From: Virgibacillus oceani
GTDB taxonomy: Bacteria > Bacillota > Bacilli > Bacillales > Amphibacillaceae
DNA: 64,000 nucleotides
Direction: 5' to 3'
Assembly (NCBI RefSeq): GCF_014638995.1
Contig: NZ_BMFR01000003.1
Location: 62,001 to 126,000, forward strand
Numbering within the stretch: the first letter of the stretch is position 1; each line of letters opens with the position of its first letter. Under the pieces are notes generated by a model. That model did no database searches and was not told where the DNA came from. It was given only the letters and a program-made list of their open reading frames with translations. A program made the position numbers and the translations under genes. Below are positions 27,435 to 36,376 of the stretch, piece by piece.

Positions 27435-28595
27435 TTATTTCACCATAGAAACGATTTTTTCAGCACCATCAGCCATTGAATCTGCAGATGTAATATTTAA
27501 ACCTGATTCGTTCAATATTTTCTTGCCTAAATCAACATTCGTACCTTCTAGACGTACGACTAATGGCATTTCCAATCCAACTTGTTTTGTTGCTTCTACA
27601 ACACCTTCAGCGATAACATCACATTTCATGATCCCACCGAAAATATTAACAAAAATACCTTTTACATTTGGATCGGACAAAATGATTTTAAATGCTTCTG
27701 TAACTTTCTCAGCTGTAGCACCGCCCCCAACGTCAAGGAAATTAGCCGGTTCACCGCCGGAATGTTTAATAATATCCATTGTAGACATTGCAAGCCCTGC
27801 ACCGTTAACCATGCAGCCAATATTTCCATCTAAAGCAACATAACTTAAATCGTATTTAGATGCTTCGATTTCTTTTTCGTCCTCTTCAGCTAAATCACGG
27901 AATTCAACAACATCTTTTTGACGGAACAATGCGTTATCATCAAAGTTCAGTTTTGCATCAAGAGCTAGTACTTCACCATCACCAGTTGTAACAAGTGGGT
28001 TAATTTCTGCAATTGAGCAATCTTTTTCAACAAATGCATTGTACAGACCAGTCATGAATTTAACAGCTTTATTTAAGAGTTCATCCGGAATATTAATATT
28101 GAATGCTAGTCTGCGAGCTTGATATCCAGACAAGCCAACAACCGGATCGATAACTTCTTTGAAGATTTTCTCCGGTGTTTCTGCAGCAACTTCTTCAATT
28201 TCAGTACCGCCTTCTTCAGATGCCATCATAACAACACGAGAAGTAGCACGATCTAAAACAAGTCCTACATAGTATTCTTTTTTAATATCGCAGCCTTCTT
28301 CAATAAGCAAGCGTTTAACTTCCTTACCTTCTGGACCAGTTTGATGCGTAACAAGTGTTTTTCCTAATATTTCCCCAGCATATGTACGCACTTCATCTAA
28401 ATTTTTAGCAACTTTAACTCCGCCGGCTTTACCTCGTCCTCCAGCATGGATTTGTGCTTTTACTACTGTTACATCTGTACCTAATTTTTTTGCAGCTTCA
28501 ACAGCTTCATCTACAGTATATGCAACATGGCCATTTGGAACGTTTACACCATATTTACGCAAAATTTCTTTGCCTTGATACTCATGAATGTTCAT
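27435..28595 (-). CDS. sucC: Succinyl-CoA synthetase beta subunit SucC
   Basis: SucC is the ATP-grasp beta subunit. Diagnostic parts are [39 protein letters not shown], the [19 protein letters not shown] metal site and the C-terminal [19 protein letters not shown]. The 386 aa are normal. ATG 28595 follows GGGAGGATG, and a strong SigA promoter lies just upstream. Confidence 0.97.
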   Translation of the reverse strand: MNIHEYQGKEILRKYGVNVPNGHVAYTVDEAVEAAKKLGTDVTVVKAQIHAGGRGKAGGVKVAKNLDEVRTYAGEILGKTLVTHQTGPEGKEVKRLLIEEGCDIKKEYYVGLVLDRATSRVVMMASEEGGTEIEEVAAETPEKIFKEVIDPVVGLSGYQARRLAFNINIPDELLNKAVKFMTGLYNAFVEKDCSIAEINPLVTTGDGEVLALDAKLNFDDNALFRQKDVVEFRDLAEEDEKEIEASKYDLSYVALDGNIGCMVNGAGLAMSTMDIIKHSGGEPANFLDVGGGATAEKVTEAFKIILSDPNVKGIFVNIFGGIMKCDVIAEGVVEATKQVGLEMPLVVRLEGTNVDLGKKILNESGLNITSADSMADGAEKIVSMVK

Positions 28596-28629
28596 TCTTC
28601 ATCCTCCCATCAAAATTCACTGCATTTCT

Positions 28630-28658
28630 ATTGTATTAAAAAACAACAAATTTCACAA
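28630..28658 (-). promoter_or_regulatory. Promoter of sucCD
   Basis: TTGTGA (28658-28653), 17 bp and TACAAT (28635-28630) lie on the minus strand, about 35 bases before sucC and between it and ylqH. Confidence 0.7.
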
Positions 28659-28707
28659 GAATAAGCGAACTTTGTTGTAAGAGGTCGTAATTGAATATAA
28701 TTTCTGA

Positions 28708-28974
28708 TTATTTATCGATAGATTGATCCGTTCGATATACATACGCAAATACTTCAGCAACTGCCTGATACAATTCTTCAGGAATCGTTTCGTTAATGTT
28801 CAATTCAGCTAATAATTCCACAAGCGATGAATCCTCTTGAACAGGTACGTTGTTTTCTTTTGCCTTTGCAATTATATTGTCTGCCACTAATCCTTTTCCT
28901 GTTGCGGTAACCTTTGGGGCATTGTCCCGCCCTGTATGATAGCGTAATGCTGCTGCTTTTTTTCTGGAATTCAT
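28708..28974 (-). CDS. ylqH: FlhB C-terminal-like protein YlqH
   Basis: This is an 88-aa stand-alone homologue of the cytoplasmic FlhB domain. Residues 1-85 align with the FlhB end: AAALRYHTGRDNAPKVTATG in place of the region around NPTH, then GLVADNIIAKAKENNVPVQE and a C-terminal IPEELYQAVAEVFAYVYR nearly identical to FlhB at 1350-2429 (IPEEFYQAVAEILAYVYR). The NPTH cleavage motif is missing (APKVT instead). It starts inside the ylqG stop (ATGA overlap), so the two are translationally coupled. Its function is not established. Confidence 0.88.
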   Translation of the reverse strand: MNSRKKAAALRYHTGRDNAPKVTATGKGLVADNIIAKAKENNVPVQEDSSLVELLAELNINETIPEELYQAVAEVFAYVYRTDQSIDK

Positions 28975-30749
28975 ATACGGTAATCCACTCCCTGCAAGGA
29001 AATAGTATTATTTTGTCCCGGGATTTCAAGCATTGGTCTCTTACCTTGTTTTAAGGTTTTTACTTGGACGTTAGACAAATGGTAATCTAATGACTCTAGA
29101 CCTTGTTTTAATAGTGGTTTAAGCTGGTTTGCCTTATCATTAAGACCTTCAAAATCATTATAAATAGTTACAGCAACCGTACGTTTTTGAATATTCATAT
29201 CAATTACTGTTTCATTCAAATTAGCTAAATTCAAATAAAATAATATTCGACAAAAATCAGGGTTGATTTCGCCAGTTTCTGTTTTCTTACCTTCAAAATC
29301 AAGCTGCATATCACCGTTAAGTCCAAGTTTTTCACCTGGAAACTGTAAGCTCGCCTGAATAAAATTGGCCGATTCATTAACGGAATGTATTTGCAGGCCA
29401 TTTATATAGTGCAATAATTGCTGTGATCGTTCATTTACCATACCATCACTTTGTTGCAGCAATTGCGTTAACATCGATTTAATCGTAGTTGTCTGTTGCT
29501 GATTATTCATAAGCTGATTTTCATCCGATAACCCGGTATATTGTAAAACTTGACGTATTTGTGCCAAAAATTGCTCTTTAGGATTTGTGATTAGCAGCGG
29601 CATACCTTGCCCTTCTTTCATTATTGACTGCTCGGAATTCACGTTGGCGTAATTATTAGCTAATGCCTGCAATCCTGTTAAAAGTTTACGTAAAGATGCC
29701 GGATTGTTTTGTAATAGCTCAACGATTTGCTTTTGCTGTTTCAAAGGAAGTATGGGCAGCAAGGCTTTTTCTATTTGCTGTTTCAATGTATTGAATGTAC
29801 TGCTCTCTAGTGGTGCAATGTTTTGCAGTGCTTGTACAATTGAATTGGTCCACTGCTGTATAATCGTTTTGGACATTTTCCCGATATTGTTTAACTGTTC
29901 AAGATGCTGCATACTCTTTTCCAGATTTAATTGAAACGGCAGCCCTTCAGACGGCATGCGGGATTGATTGGCATGATTCTGATTATAAAAGTCCACCCAG
30001 TTTTCCTTCCATGCAGAAAAATTGATTGCAGAACGAATCAAACCGGCATTTTTTAATAAATTAAACAGATGCTGACTATTATCTGCAGCCTCAGATATGA
30101 TTTGGTTTATAAATGTGTCCTTACTATTTAAAGGACGCCCTAGCATCATGGAAAGTCGGTCGGTTAAATCTTGCTGTAAAGGAACTTGTACCGTATCTCG
30201 TTTTAATTGTTTTAACAGTGCATTCATCTGTTCAGATAACCCACTAGTACTCTTTGTGTATAAAGCTTGAAAGATAGAATCTGTAATTGGCAATTTGCTT
30301 GTTATCATTTCTTTTATTACTTGCTGCGCTTGACCTTTGTTTTTGGCTCCTTCAACCAGCTGTATGGCCTTCGTTAACTGCTCTTTATCAAAAGGAATTT
30401 TTTCGTTCATCAGCAGTTTCATCAAAGCTGCACTGGATTTCGTTGCTTTCAAACCAAGATGCTGCATAAGCTTAAGCACATTTTCCTGCAATTGAGAATT
30501 TAATTGTTCACCAAGCACCTTTAAGCGAATAACATCACCTGTGGTCTGCACTTGAAAATGATAGTTTTCGCCCGTAGTCAGAGATACTTCTAATTGGGCA
30601 ATCATATTCTTTGCCCCAAGTTGGATTTGTGCTTTATTATTCGGAAACAATTTTATGATTTTTCCTTGGATGATTTGTCCCGTCCTAAGTGTTGATTGTG
30701 TATGACTGATTTTTGGTCCGCCTTGAGTTGAAATATGCTGAATACTCAG
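28971..30749 (-). CDS. ylqG: FliK-like protein YlqG (CTG start proposed)
   Basis: This large Gln- and Leu-rich protein has a C-terminal region (about the last 130 residues) reminiscent of the FliK hook-length domain (FYLNLANLNETVIDMNIQKR and LKPLLKQGLESLDYHLSNVQ). The longest frame with a standard codon starts at TTG 30650, but that leaves no ribosome site. In the same frame a CTG at 30749 lies seven bases after GGGAGGTG, giving 592 aa beginning SIQHISTQGG after the start residue. It is paired with ylqH, and its function is unproven. Confidence 0.75.
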   Translation of the reverse strand: MSIQHISTQGGPKISHTQSTLRTGQIIQGKIIKLFPNNKAQIQLGAKNMIAQLEVSLTTGENYHFQVQTTGDVIRLKVLGEQLNSQLQENVLKLMQHLGLKATKSSAALMKLLMNEKIPFDKEQLTKAIQLVEGAKNKGQAQQVIKEMITSKLPITDSIFQALYTKSTSGLSEQMNALLKQLKRDTVQVPLQQDLTDRLSMMLGRPLNSKDTFINQIISEAADNSQHLFNLLKNAGLIRSAINFSAWKENWVDFYNQNHANQSRMPSEGLPFQLNLEKSMQHLEQLNNIGKMSKTIIQQWTNSIVQALQNIAPLESSTFNTLKQQIEKALLPILPLKQQKQIVELLQNNPASLRKLLTGLQALANNYANVNSEQSIMKEGQGMPLLITNPKEQFLAQIRQVLQYTGLSDENQLMNNQQQTTTIKSMLTQLLQQSDGMVNERSQQLLHYINGLQIHSVNESANFIQASLQFPGEKLGLNGDMQLDFEGKKTETGEINPDFCRILFYLNLANLNETVIDMNIQKRTVAVTIYNDFEGLNDKANQLKPLLKQGLESLDYHLSNVQVKTLKQGKRPMLEIPGQNNTISLQGVDYRI

Positions 30750-30763
30750 GATGAAACACCTCC

Positions 30764-31534
30764 CTATTTTGCCGCATTTCTGACAGGTGCAAAAGATCTG
30801 CGGTGATATGGCGTGATCCCATGCTGCGAGAGCATATCCATATGGTGCTTAGTACCATATCCCATATTTGAAGAAAAATCGTATGCTGGAAATTTGCTAT
30901 GTATATCCTTCATTATTCGATCGCGTGTCACCTTTGCCAAAATGCTTGCGGCAGCAATTGAAATACTTTTCTGATCCCCTTTTGTAATTGCTTCATGGGT
31001 ACAAGATAAACGATCAAGCTGTACCGCGTCGATAAGAACATGGTCTGGTTGAGGATCCAGTTGATTTAAACAATCACGCATTGCTAATTTTGTAGCCTCA
31101 AAAATATTTAATGCATCTATTTTTTGATTACTAATAATAGAGATCCCATAACTCACTGCATCCCTTTTAATGATATCGAAAAATTTATTTCTTGTTGCTT
31201 CATTTAATTGTTTCGAGTCATCCAGCCCAAGAAGTTTAAAATCTCTAGGTAAAATTACTGCAGCTGCAACAACCGGCCCCGCTAATGGACCTCTGCCTGC
31301 TTCATCAATTCCAGCAATATGATTACAGCCGTTTTGATAACCTTTTTGTTCGTAATTACTCATATTGATAAATTTTTTATTCAATTCCAGTTCTTTACGT
31401 TTCTTGCTTTCATAACTTTTTATTAGCGCTTGAACACCTTTACGTTCGTCACTTTTTAATTCATTAACATAATTGTCATTTATATCCCCCGAAACAAACA
31501 ATTGTTTCAGTGCTGCGATTGACTTGTTTTTCAT
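30764..31534 (-). CDS. rnhB: Ribonuclease HII RnhB
   Basis: RNase HII cleaves RNA in RNA-DNA hybrids and at single ribonucleotides. The catalytic acidic set is visible: HIAGIDEAGRGPLAGPVVAA (D and E), LGLDDSKQLN, and the later DHVLIDAVQL (D). An N-terminal extension of about 70 residues rich in Lys and Glu matches Bacillus RnhB. The length is 256 aa. Its stop is 15 bases from the proposed ylqG start. Confidence 0.96.
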   Translation of the reverse strand: MKNKSIAALKQLFVSGDINDNYVNELKSDERKGVQALIKSYESKKRKELELNKKFINMSNYEQKGYQNGCNHIAGIDEAGRGPLAGPVVAAAVILPRDFKLLGLDDSKQLNEATRNKFFDIIKRDAVSYGISIISNQKIDALNIFEATKLAMRDCLNQLDPQPDHVLIDAVQLDRLSCTHEAITKGDQKSISIAAASILAKVTRDRIMKDIHSKFPAYDFSSNMGYGTKHHMDMLSQHGITPYHRRSFAPVRNAAK

Positions 31535-31748
31535 CCTTCCACCTATCTCTCTTTTCTTATATCGGCTATATTCATATTAAAATCAATTTCAGCTGCATTA
31601 ATATCGTAAAAATTGCAGATAAAGCTAATTTTCGCAGTTAATGACGCTCTTTTGCCCAGCCCGTATACGCGTTGTACAGTTTAACTTTTCTTTATTAATA
31701 AGAAAGAAAGCCTGAAAAAAAAGACATTCACCCGAAGATGTATGCCAT

Positions 31749-32597
31749 TTATCCATCTGCTGACTCAAGTGATACTCTTCCAAGTCTACCTGTACGAAGA
31801 TCGCGTATGACAATGTCAGATACCTTATCAAAGTTTACATTTCCGCCACTTTCCAGACAGCCGCGTTGCTTGCCAATTGCAACAAAAATATCCCACATAT
31901 CCGTCATATCACGATCAATATTATATCTCTCTTCAATCAGTTGAGGATAATGTTCTTGAAAATAGGTGATAACAAAAGCTACAATATCTTGCAGGGAAAG
32001 CAACTGATCCTTTATCGTACCAAGCGCAGCCAGCCGATAACCAACTAATTCATCTTCAAATTTTGGCCAAAGAATCCCCGGTGTATCAAGTAATTCAAAA
32101 TCCTTTTTCACTTTAATCCACAATTGCTGTTTCGTAACCCCTGGTCTGTCTCCTGTTTTAGCAATATTTTTCTTGGCAAGACGATTAATTAACGTTGATT
32201 TTCCCACATTAGGAATCCCCACAATCATTGCTCGTGCCGCTCGCGGCTGGATACCCTTTTTCATTAGTTTGTCCATTTTGTCCTGTCCAAGCTCTTTAGC
32301 AATCTGGATTATTTTTTGAATATCTGCTTGTTCATTTACATTAATTGCAATCGCCTTAACATTGTTATCATTAAAATAGCTAATCCACTTTTCTGTTTCA
32401 TTTTTATCAGCTAAATCTTTTTTCATTAATATAATTAATTTAGGTTTGTTTTGCAAAACTTCCTGCAGCATTGGGTTTTGTGATGATAACGGTGCTCTAG
32501 CATCCACCAATTCCATTACAAAATCAACAAGCTTTAATTTTTCCTCGACCTGACGTCTTGCTTTTGCCATATGTCCTGGAAACCATTGTATTGCCAT
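31749..32597 (-). CDS. rbgA: Ribosome biogenesis GTPase RbgA (YlqF)
   Basis: RbgA is a circularly permuted GTPase needed for late 50S assembly. It begins MAIQWFPGHMAKARRQVEEK. The G5-like segment is ELVDARAPLSSQNP, the P-loop GIPNVGKSTLI, G3 is LLDTPGILWPKFED, and the C-terminal RNA-binding part ends IRDLRTGRLGRVSLE. The G4 motif, NKxD in B. subtilis (LLNKAD), reads LMKKDL here, with Met in place of Asn. The length of 282 aa is normal. Confidence 0.95.
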   Translation of the reverse strand: MAIQWFPGHMAKARRQVEEKLKLVDFVMELVDARAPLSSQNPMLQEVLQNKPKLIILMKKDLADKNETEKWISYFNDNNVKAIAINVNEQADIQKIIQIAKELGQDKMDKLMKKGIQPRAARAMIVGIPNVGKSTLINRLAKKNIAKTGDRPGVTKQQLWIKVKKDFELLDTPGILWPKFEDELVGYRLAALGTIKDQLLSLQDIVAFVITYFQEHYPQLIEERYNIDRDMTDMWDIFVAIGKQRGCLESGGNVNFDKVSDIVIRDLRTGRLGRVSLESADG

Positions 32598-32606
32598 ATT
32601 TTCACC

Positions 32607-33170
32607 CTATTCATGTAATGTCTGAAGCCGATCAAATGGCCAGTATATTAAACTCGTTTTGCCTACTATTTGGTCCATTGAAATTAACCCAAGCATCCGA
32701 CTATCAGTAGAATTATTACGATTATCACCTAGAACGAGTACATGATCCTCTGGAATCGTTTCATATCCTCCAGGTAACTCTTCTAAGGTGAAATCGCCTG
32801 TTAATGTTTCATAAGGCTGCAAATGCTGTTTACGCTCCTTTAAAAACGGTTCAGCAACTTTCTCCCCATTAATATATAACACTTCATCTTTAACAGCAAT
32901 ATGCTCACCTGGAAGACCGATAACGCGCTTAATAAAGTCTTTCTTATCCGTTGCATGAAAAACAACTATATCAAAACGATCTGGTTCATCAATTTTATAA
33001 ATAAATTTGTTAACGATCATTTGATCCCTATCGTGCAGCGTTGGCATCATGGATGGACCATCTACAACAATTGGGGCAAAAAGAAAAATACGAACAATAA
33101 ATGCTAAACCAAATGCCACAAGCAATGCCTTCACCCAATCGAACCATTCACTCTTCTTTCTCTTGGCCAT
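32607..33170 (-). CDS. lepB: Signal peptidase I
   Basis: This membrane-anchored serine protease cleaves secretory signal peptides. One N-terminal membrane helix (ALLVAFGLAFIVRIFLFAPI) is followed by the catalytic Ser40 in DGPSMMPTL and Lys81 in DFIKRVIGLPGEH, then the conserved LGDNRNNSTDSR box. The 187 aa are typical of Bacillus Sip proteins. It lies between rplS and rbgA, ten bases before rbgA. Confidence 0.96.
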   Translation of the reverse strand: MAKRKKSEWFDWVKALLVAFGLAFIVRIFLFAPIVVDGPSMMPTLHDRDQMIVNKFIYKIDEPDRFDIVVFHATDKKDFIKRVIGLPGEHIAVKDEVLYINGEKVAEPFLKERKQHLQPYETLTGDFTLEELPGGYETIPEDHVLVLGDNRNNSTDSRMLGLISMDQIVGKTSLIYWPFDRLQTLHE

Positions 33171-33258
33171 GAATTTCCCTCCGACAACCGAAATCTGTAC
33201 ACTACTATTATTTTAAGCATGCCCTTCTAGGCTATTCTGCTTTTTTGCTAATGAAAGT

Positions 33259-33292
33259 AAAAAGGAGCTTGCCAACAATGCCAAGCTCCTTT
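33259..33292 (-). terminator. Terminator of rplS
   Basis: AAAGGAGCTTG (33292-33282 on the minus strand) pairs with CAAGCTCCTTT (33271-33261), loop of 10, followed by more Ts. It lies about 35 bases after the rplS stop, making rplS monocistronic. Confidence 0.85.
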
Positions 33293-33324
33293 CCAATAAC
33301 TTATTTCCGGTCCTGCTACATAGA

Positions 33325-33672
33325 TTAGCGGCGACGTTCTTTAATACGTGCTGCTTTTCCGCGTAGATTACGAAGATAGTATAGTTTCGCGCGACGGACA
33401 ATACCACGGCGAGATACTTCAATTTTCGCAATTCTAGGAGAATGTACTGGGAATGTACGTTCAACACCTACACCATAAGAAAGCTTTCTTACTGTAAATG
33501 TTTCGCTGATTCCACCGTTTTGACGTTTGATAACAACGCCTTCAAATACCTGAATACGCTCACGAGTACCTTCGACAACCTTAACGTGAACCTTTACAGT
33601 GTCTCCCGGGCGGAAATCAGGATGATCTGTACGAAGCTGATCTTTAGTGATATCTTCAATTAATTTTTGCAT
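33325..33672 (-). CDS. rplS: 50S ribosomal protein L19
   Basis: L19 sits at the 30S-50S interface. The 115 aa show the conserved [20 protein letters not shown], the [20 protein letters not shown] block and ending [18 protein letters not shown]. Its promoter and terminator are both visible, so it is transcribed separately from trmD even though the rpsP-rimM-trmD-rplS order is conserved in the family. Confidence 0.97.
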   Translation of the reverse strand: MQKLIEDITKDQLRTDHPDFRPGDTVKVHVKVVEGTRERIQVFEGVVIKRQNGGISETFTVRKLSYGVGVERTFPVHSPRIAKIEVSRRGIVRRAKLYYLRNLRGKAARIKERRR

Positions 33673-33765
33673 CCTGCTTCACTCCTTCCAAACCAATGCT
33701 CATATCTCTCTATGGAACAGCGGAACATCGTTTATACGACTTAAAGTAAATACACTTTAAGCACA
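33673..33765 (-). ncRNA. Candidate L19 leader upstream of rplS
   Basis: The predicted transcript leader is about 93 nt from the rplS promoter to the ATG. Near its 5' end lies a perfect 8-bp hairpin: CTTAAAGT and ACTTTAAG with six bases between (33761-33740). Bacillales rplS genes often carry an autoregulatory L19 leader; I infer the same here from position and structure and did not match the full consensus. Confidence 0.35.
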
Positions 33766-33771
33766 ACAATT

Positions 33772-33800
33772 AATATACCATAATAGCAGTCTGAGTTCAA
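33772..33800 (-). promoter_or_regulatory. Promoter of rplS
   Basis: TTGAAC (33800-33795), 17 bp and TATATT (33777-33772) with an extended TGG upstream of the -10 lie on the minus strand. This is a strong SigA-type promoter that begins just after the small membrane-protein gene. Confidence 0.75.
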
Positions 33801-33837
33801 CAGTTTTTCGGATGTAATCAGTTACTTTATAGTACTT

Positions 33838-34044
33838 TTACCTTTTATTCCGTCTTACATTACTATCATGCAATTTATGATGTAAATATTCCGTATTCTT
33901 CATCTGAAAAATATTTGCAGCACCAATTGCAACTAATATGAAAATAAATCCAACTGTAAAGCCAAATTTAGAGTACCCTAATATAAAACTTGCTACGATA
34001 GTTACCAAAAGAAACAATAAAATATATAATAGAATTTTTTTCAA
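33838..34044 (-). CDS. Small membrane protein, unrecognised
   Basis: The likely start is TTG at 34044, seven bases after GAGGAGG. It gives a 68-aa protein with two membrane segments (KILLYILLFLLVTIVASFIL and FGFTVGFIFILVAIGAANIF) and a basic C-terminal tail. It begins 22 bases after the stop of the metalloprotease remnant and may have been coupled to it. I recognise no family. It occupies the unusual space between trmD and rplS. Confidence 0.6.
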   Translation of the reverse strand: MKKILLYILLFLLVTIVASFILGYSKFGFTVGFIFILVAIGAANIFQMKNTEYLHHKLHDSNVRRNKR

Positions 34045-34066
34045 AAACAATCCTCCTCGCACCTGT

Positions 34067-34548
34067 TTATTCTTTTTCAAAAATCTCAGGATCAATCGAA
34101 TCTATTTCAGAATTTATTATATAAAAAGAGTCTAATTCCAGCCTATCATCAGAAGTAAATGTTATATTTTTTTTAATATATTGTATCCATTCATTCTCCA
34201 ATTCTACAGTTGTCATTCCATAAATTTCTGTTAGCCTATTTTCGGGTTCGCTTTTATTATACAACTGTTCAAATTTATCTAATCCATAAGTATCTATCAA
34301 ATAGGTAACAAATGAACCAGCATGTATATAACTGATATGTTGAAGCACATAATCCTCTGTTTCAGCAAGGAGTGGTCTGAATAATGAATGATCGTATTTT
34401 TTATCAATTAATTTTTGAAGTGGGATATTTTTATTATGATCAATAAAATACCGCATAAATTTATGAACTGGAGTTACCTTTTTTCCGTATTTATTTTCCA
34501 TATATATATAGCAAAACCTTCTTGAGTTAAATAACCATTGCTAGTATA
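34067..34548 (-). pseudogene. Truncated, frameshifted peptidase MA-like gene remnant
   Basis: The long frame from ATG 34501 gives a 144-aa C-terminal fragment (AGSFVTYLIDTYGLDKFEQL) like the end of gluzincin peptidase MA family proteins. Just upstream, another frame reads NGYLTQEGFAIY, the EGxAxY segment that follows HExxH in this family. A TATATATATA run (34501-34510) separates the two frames. Removing one TA would join them as GFAIYMENKYGKK. Farther upstream the frame meets a stop, and no HExxH is present, so the 5' part is lost. There is no good ribosome site at ATG 34501. Confidence 0.65.
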
Positions 34549-34602
34549 GATTTAAAACTAAAATGGTTCCACTTTTCCCAATAATATAGTAAAAATAAAA
34601 TA

Positions 34603-34633
34603 AGACTATGCTTTTAAGATAAAAACATAGTCT
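34603..34633 (-). terminator. Terminator of rpsP-khpA-ylqD-rimM-trmD
   Basis: AGACTATG (34626-34633, read on the complement) pairs with CATAGTCT at 34603-34610, with an inner T/A stem and a following U-rich tract on the minus strand. It lies 10 bases after the trmD stop. Confidence 0.8.
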
Positions 34634-34642
34634 AAATTTCGT

Positions 34643-35371
34643 TTATTTTTTAATTTGGTTCAATATTTCTTGTTCATCTTCTAATAGGGTTTGCTGGTCC
34701 AACAATTCTCTCCGACGCTCATACGTCCGCTTCAACGATTCTCTCTTTCGCCACGCTTCTATCTTTGCATGATCCCCTGACAGTAAAACATCCGGAACTT
34801 TCATCCCGCGAAAATCGGCAGGCCTCGTGTAATGCGGATGCTCAAGCAATCCGGATGAAAAGGAATCTTCAGGAGCAGATTCCTTGTTACCGAGCACATC
34901 CGGTAATAACCTGACAACACTATCGATCACAACCATCGCACCGAGTTCTCCACCAGTTAAAACATAATCACCAATCGATATTTCATCAGTAACTAGGTTC
35001 TCCCTGATTCGCTCGTCATACCCTTCATAGTGACCACAGATAAACATAAGATGTTCCTCTTGTGCTAACTCTTCAGCTTTTTTTTGATTGTATGGTTCTC
35101 CCTGGGGACACATAAGAATAATACGAGGTTTTTTTGCTTTATCTTTTGTTACAGCTTCAACAGCATCGAATACCGGCTGTGGTGTTAAAACCATACCTGC
35201 CCCGCCACCATATGGATAGTCATCTACCTTTTTATGCTTATTATCCGCGTATTCCCGAAAATTAACAAGATTATAGCTGAACTTGTTTTTATCTTGCGCC
35301 TTTTTCAAAATGGAAGAATTGAAAACACCTGAAATCATTTCTGGAAACAGTGTTAAGACATCGATATGCAT
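34643..35371 (-). CDS. trmD: tRNA (guanine-37-N1)-methyltransferase TrmD
   Basis: TrmD methylates G37 next to the anticodon to prevent frameshifting. The trefoil-knot SPOUT fold is indicated by [37 protein letters not shown] and the [20 protein letters not shown] knot region. Length 242 aa. Its ATG overlaps the rimM stop by one base. Confidence 0.97.
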   Translation of the reverse strand: MHIDVLTLFPEMISGVFNSSILKKAQDKNKFSYNLVNFREYADNKHKKVDDYPYGGGAGMVLTPQPVFDAVEAVTKDKAKKPRIILMCPQGEPYNQKKAEELAQEEHLMFICGHYEGYDERIRENLVTDEISIGDYVLTGGELGAMVVIDSVVRLLPDVLGNKESAPEDSFSSGLLEHPHYTRPADFRGMKVPDVLLSGDHAKIEAWRKRESLKRTYERRRELLDQQTLLEDEQEILNQIKK

Positions 35372-35886
35372 TAGTCAAGCAGTCCTTCCATTGGATCGAT
35401 AACTACTTTTTTCTCATCAACAACAATCTCTTTTACGACATCCCTAATATACGGAATCAATAGATCTTTTCCTTGAGGCTGTTTAACTACCCATACATCG
35501 TTTGCACCGGGGGATAAAATTTCTTTGATTGTTCCAAGATTATCTCCATTCGCAGTAAATACATCACAGCCAATAATTTCATGATAGTAATATTCATCTT
35601 CATCCAAATCAGTTAATTGATTCTCGGAAATCTTTAATTTTGATCCTTTATATTGTTCCACATCATTTATATTGTCGAGCCCTTTAAACGAAATCAGGTC
35701 AAATCCTTTATGTATGCGATGAGACTTTATTTCTAATTGAATCGGGTGCTCATTATCCTTTACTAAATACAGTGTCTCCCCTATTTCAAAACGTTCATCA
35801 AAGTCACTAATTCGATGCACCTTTACCTCGCCACGAATTCCGTGCGTATTTACAATTTTTCCAACATTAAACATTTTTTCGGTCAT
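35371..35886 (-). CDS. rimM: Ribosome maturation factor RimM
   Basis: RimM is a 16S processing factor that binds S19 in the 30S head. The N-terminal beta barrel begins [19 protein letters not shown], and the PRC-barrel half has [21 protein letters not shown] and [13 protein letters not shown]. Length 171 aa. It lies between ylqD and trmD. Confidence 0.96.
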   Translation of the reverse strand: MTEKMFNVGKIVNTHGIRGEVKVHRISDFDERFEIGETLYLVKDNEHPIQLEIKSHRIHKGFDLISFKGLDNINDVEQYKGSKLKISENQLTDLDEDEYYYHEIIGCDVFTANGDNLGTIKEILSPGANDVWVVKQPQGKDLLIPYIRDVVKEIVVDEKKVVIDPMEGLLD

Positions 35887-35898
35887 ATGATCACCTGC

Positions 35899-36288
35899 TT
35901 ATTCATCAATCCGGATTACGATGTCGTCTTTAACAACAATTGCTTTTTCACCTATAATATCATTCCAATGCGTTCCAACATCTACCTCAACAAGAGCTTC
36001 AACTTCTTTTTCGACAATTTCGCTCCCGATTTCCAGCATATCTAATTGTTCAATTTTAAAATCAATCAGTTTCATTTTCTCTTTGCGATTTTTGATTTCC
36101 TGTTGAAAACGGGCAGTAACCTCTTGTTTGGAGATACCTGTTTTATTTTGCAATTTCCGTTGTTCAAACAATAACTGTTGACACTCTTGTTCAAGCCGCA
36201 TTTTGTGATTATGAAAATTTGTTTGTAATTTTCCTTTGCTTTTCTCTGTGATAATTTGTTTTATAAGAACCTTTTTTATTATATTCAT
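35899..36288 (-). CDS. ylqD: YlqD family protein
   Basis: This conserved Bacillales protein of unknown function is found in the rpsP-trmD operon. Its 129 aa have a charged coiled-coil middle (QQLLFEQRKLQNKTGISKQE and EIKNRKEKMKLIDFKIEQ) and a C-terminal beta part (VDVGTHWNDIIGEKAIVV). No membrane segment or enzyme motif is visible. Identification rests on position and pattern. Confidence 0.85.
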   Translation of the reverse strand: MNIIKKVLIKQIITEKSKGKLQTNFHNHKMRLEQECQQLLFEQRKLQNKTGISKQEVTARFQQEIKNRKEKMKLIDFKIEQLDMLEIGSEIVEKEVEALVEVDVGTHWNDIIGEKAIVVKDDIVIRIDE

Positions 36289-36376
36289 AATCGTTCCTCG
36301 CTCTCAGAATACAAATCGAGTAAAGCATTATTATTCTATAATCATGTGTAAAAAGGGAAAGGTATCCCCTCTCCCT

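Noticed and set aside
27289..27843. 184-codon plus-strand frame
   Set aside because: Antisense to sucC and sucD, two well-conserved genes; composition is that of a shadow frame.
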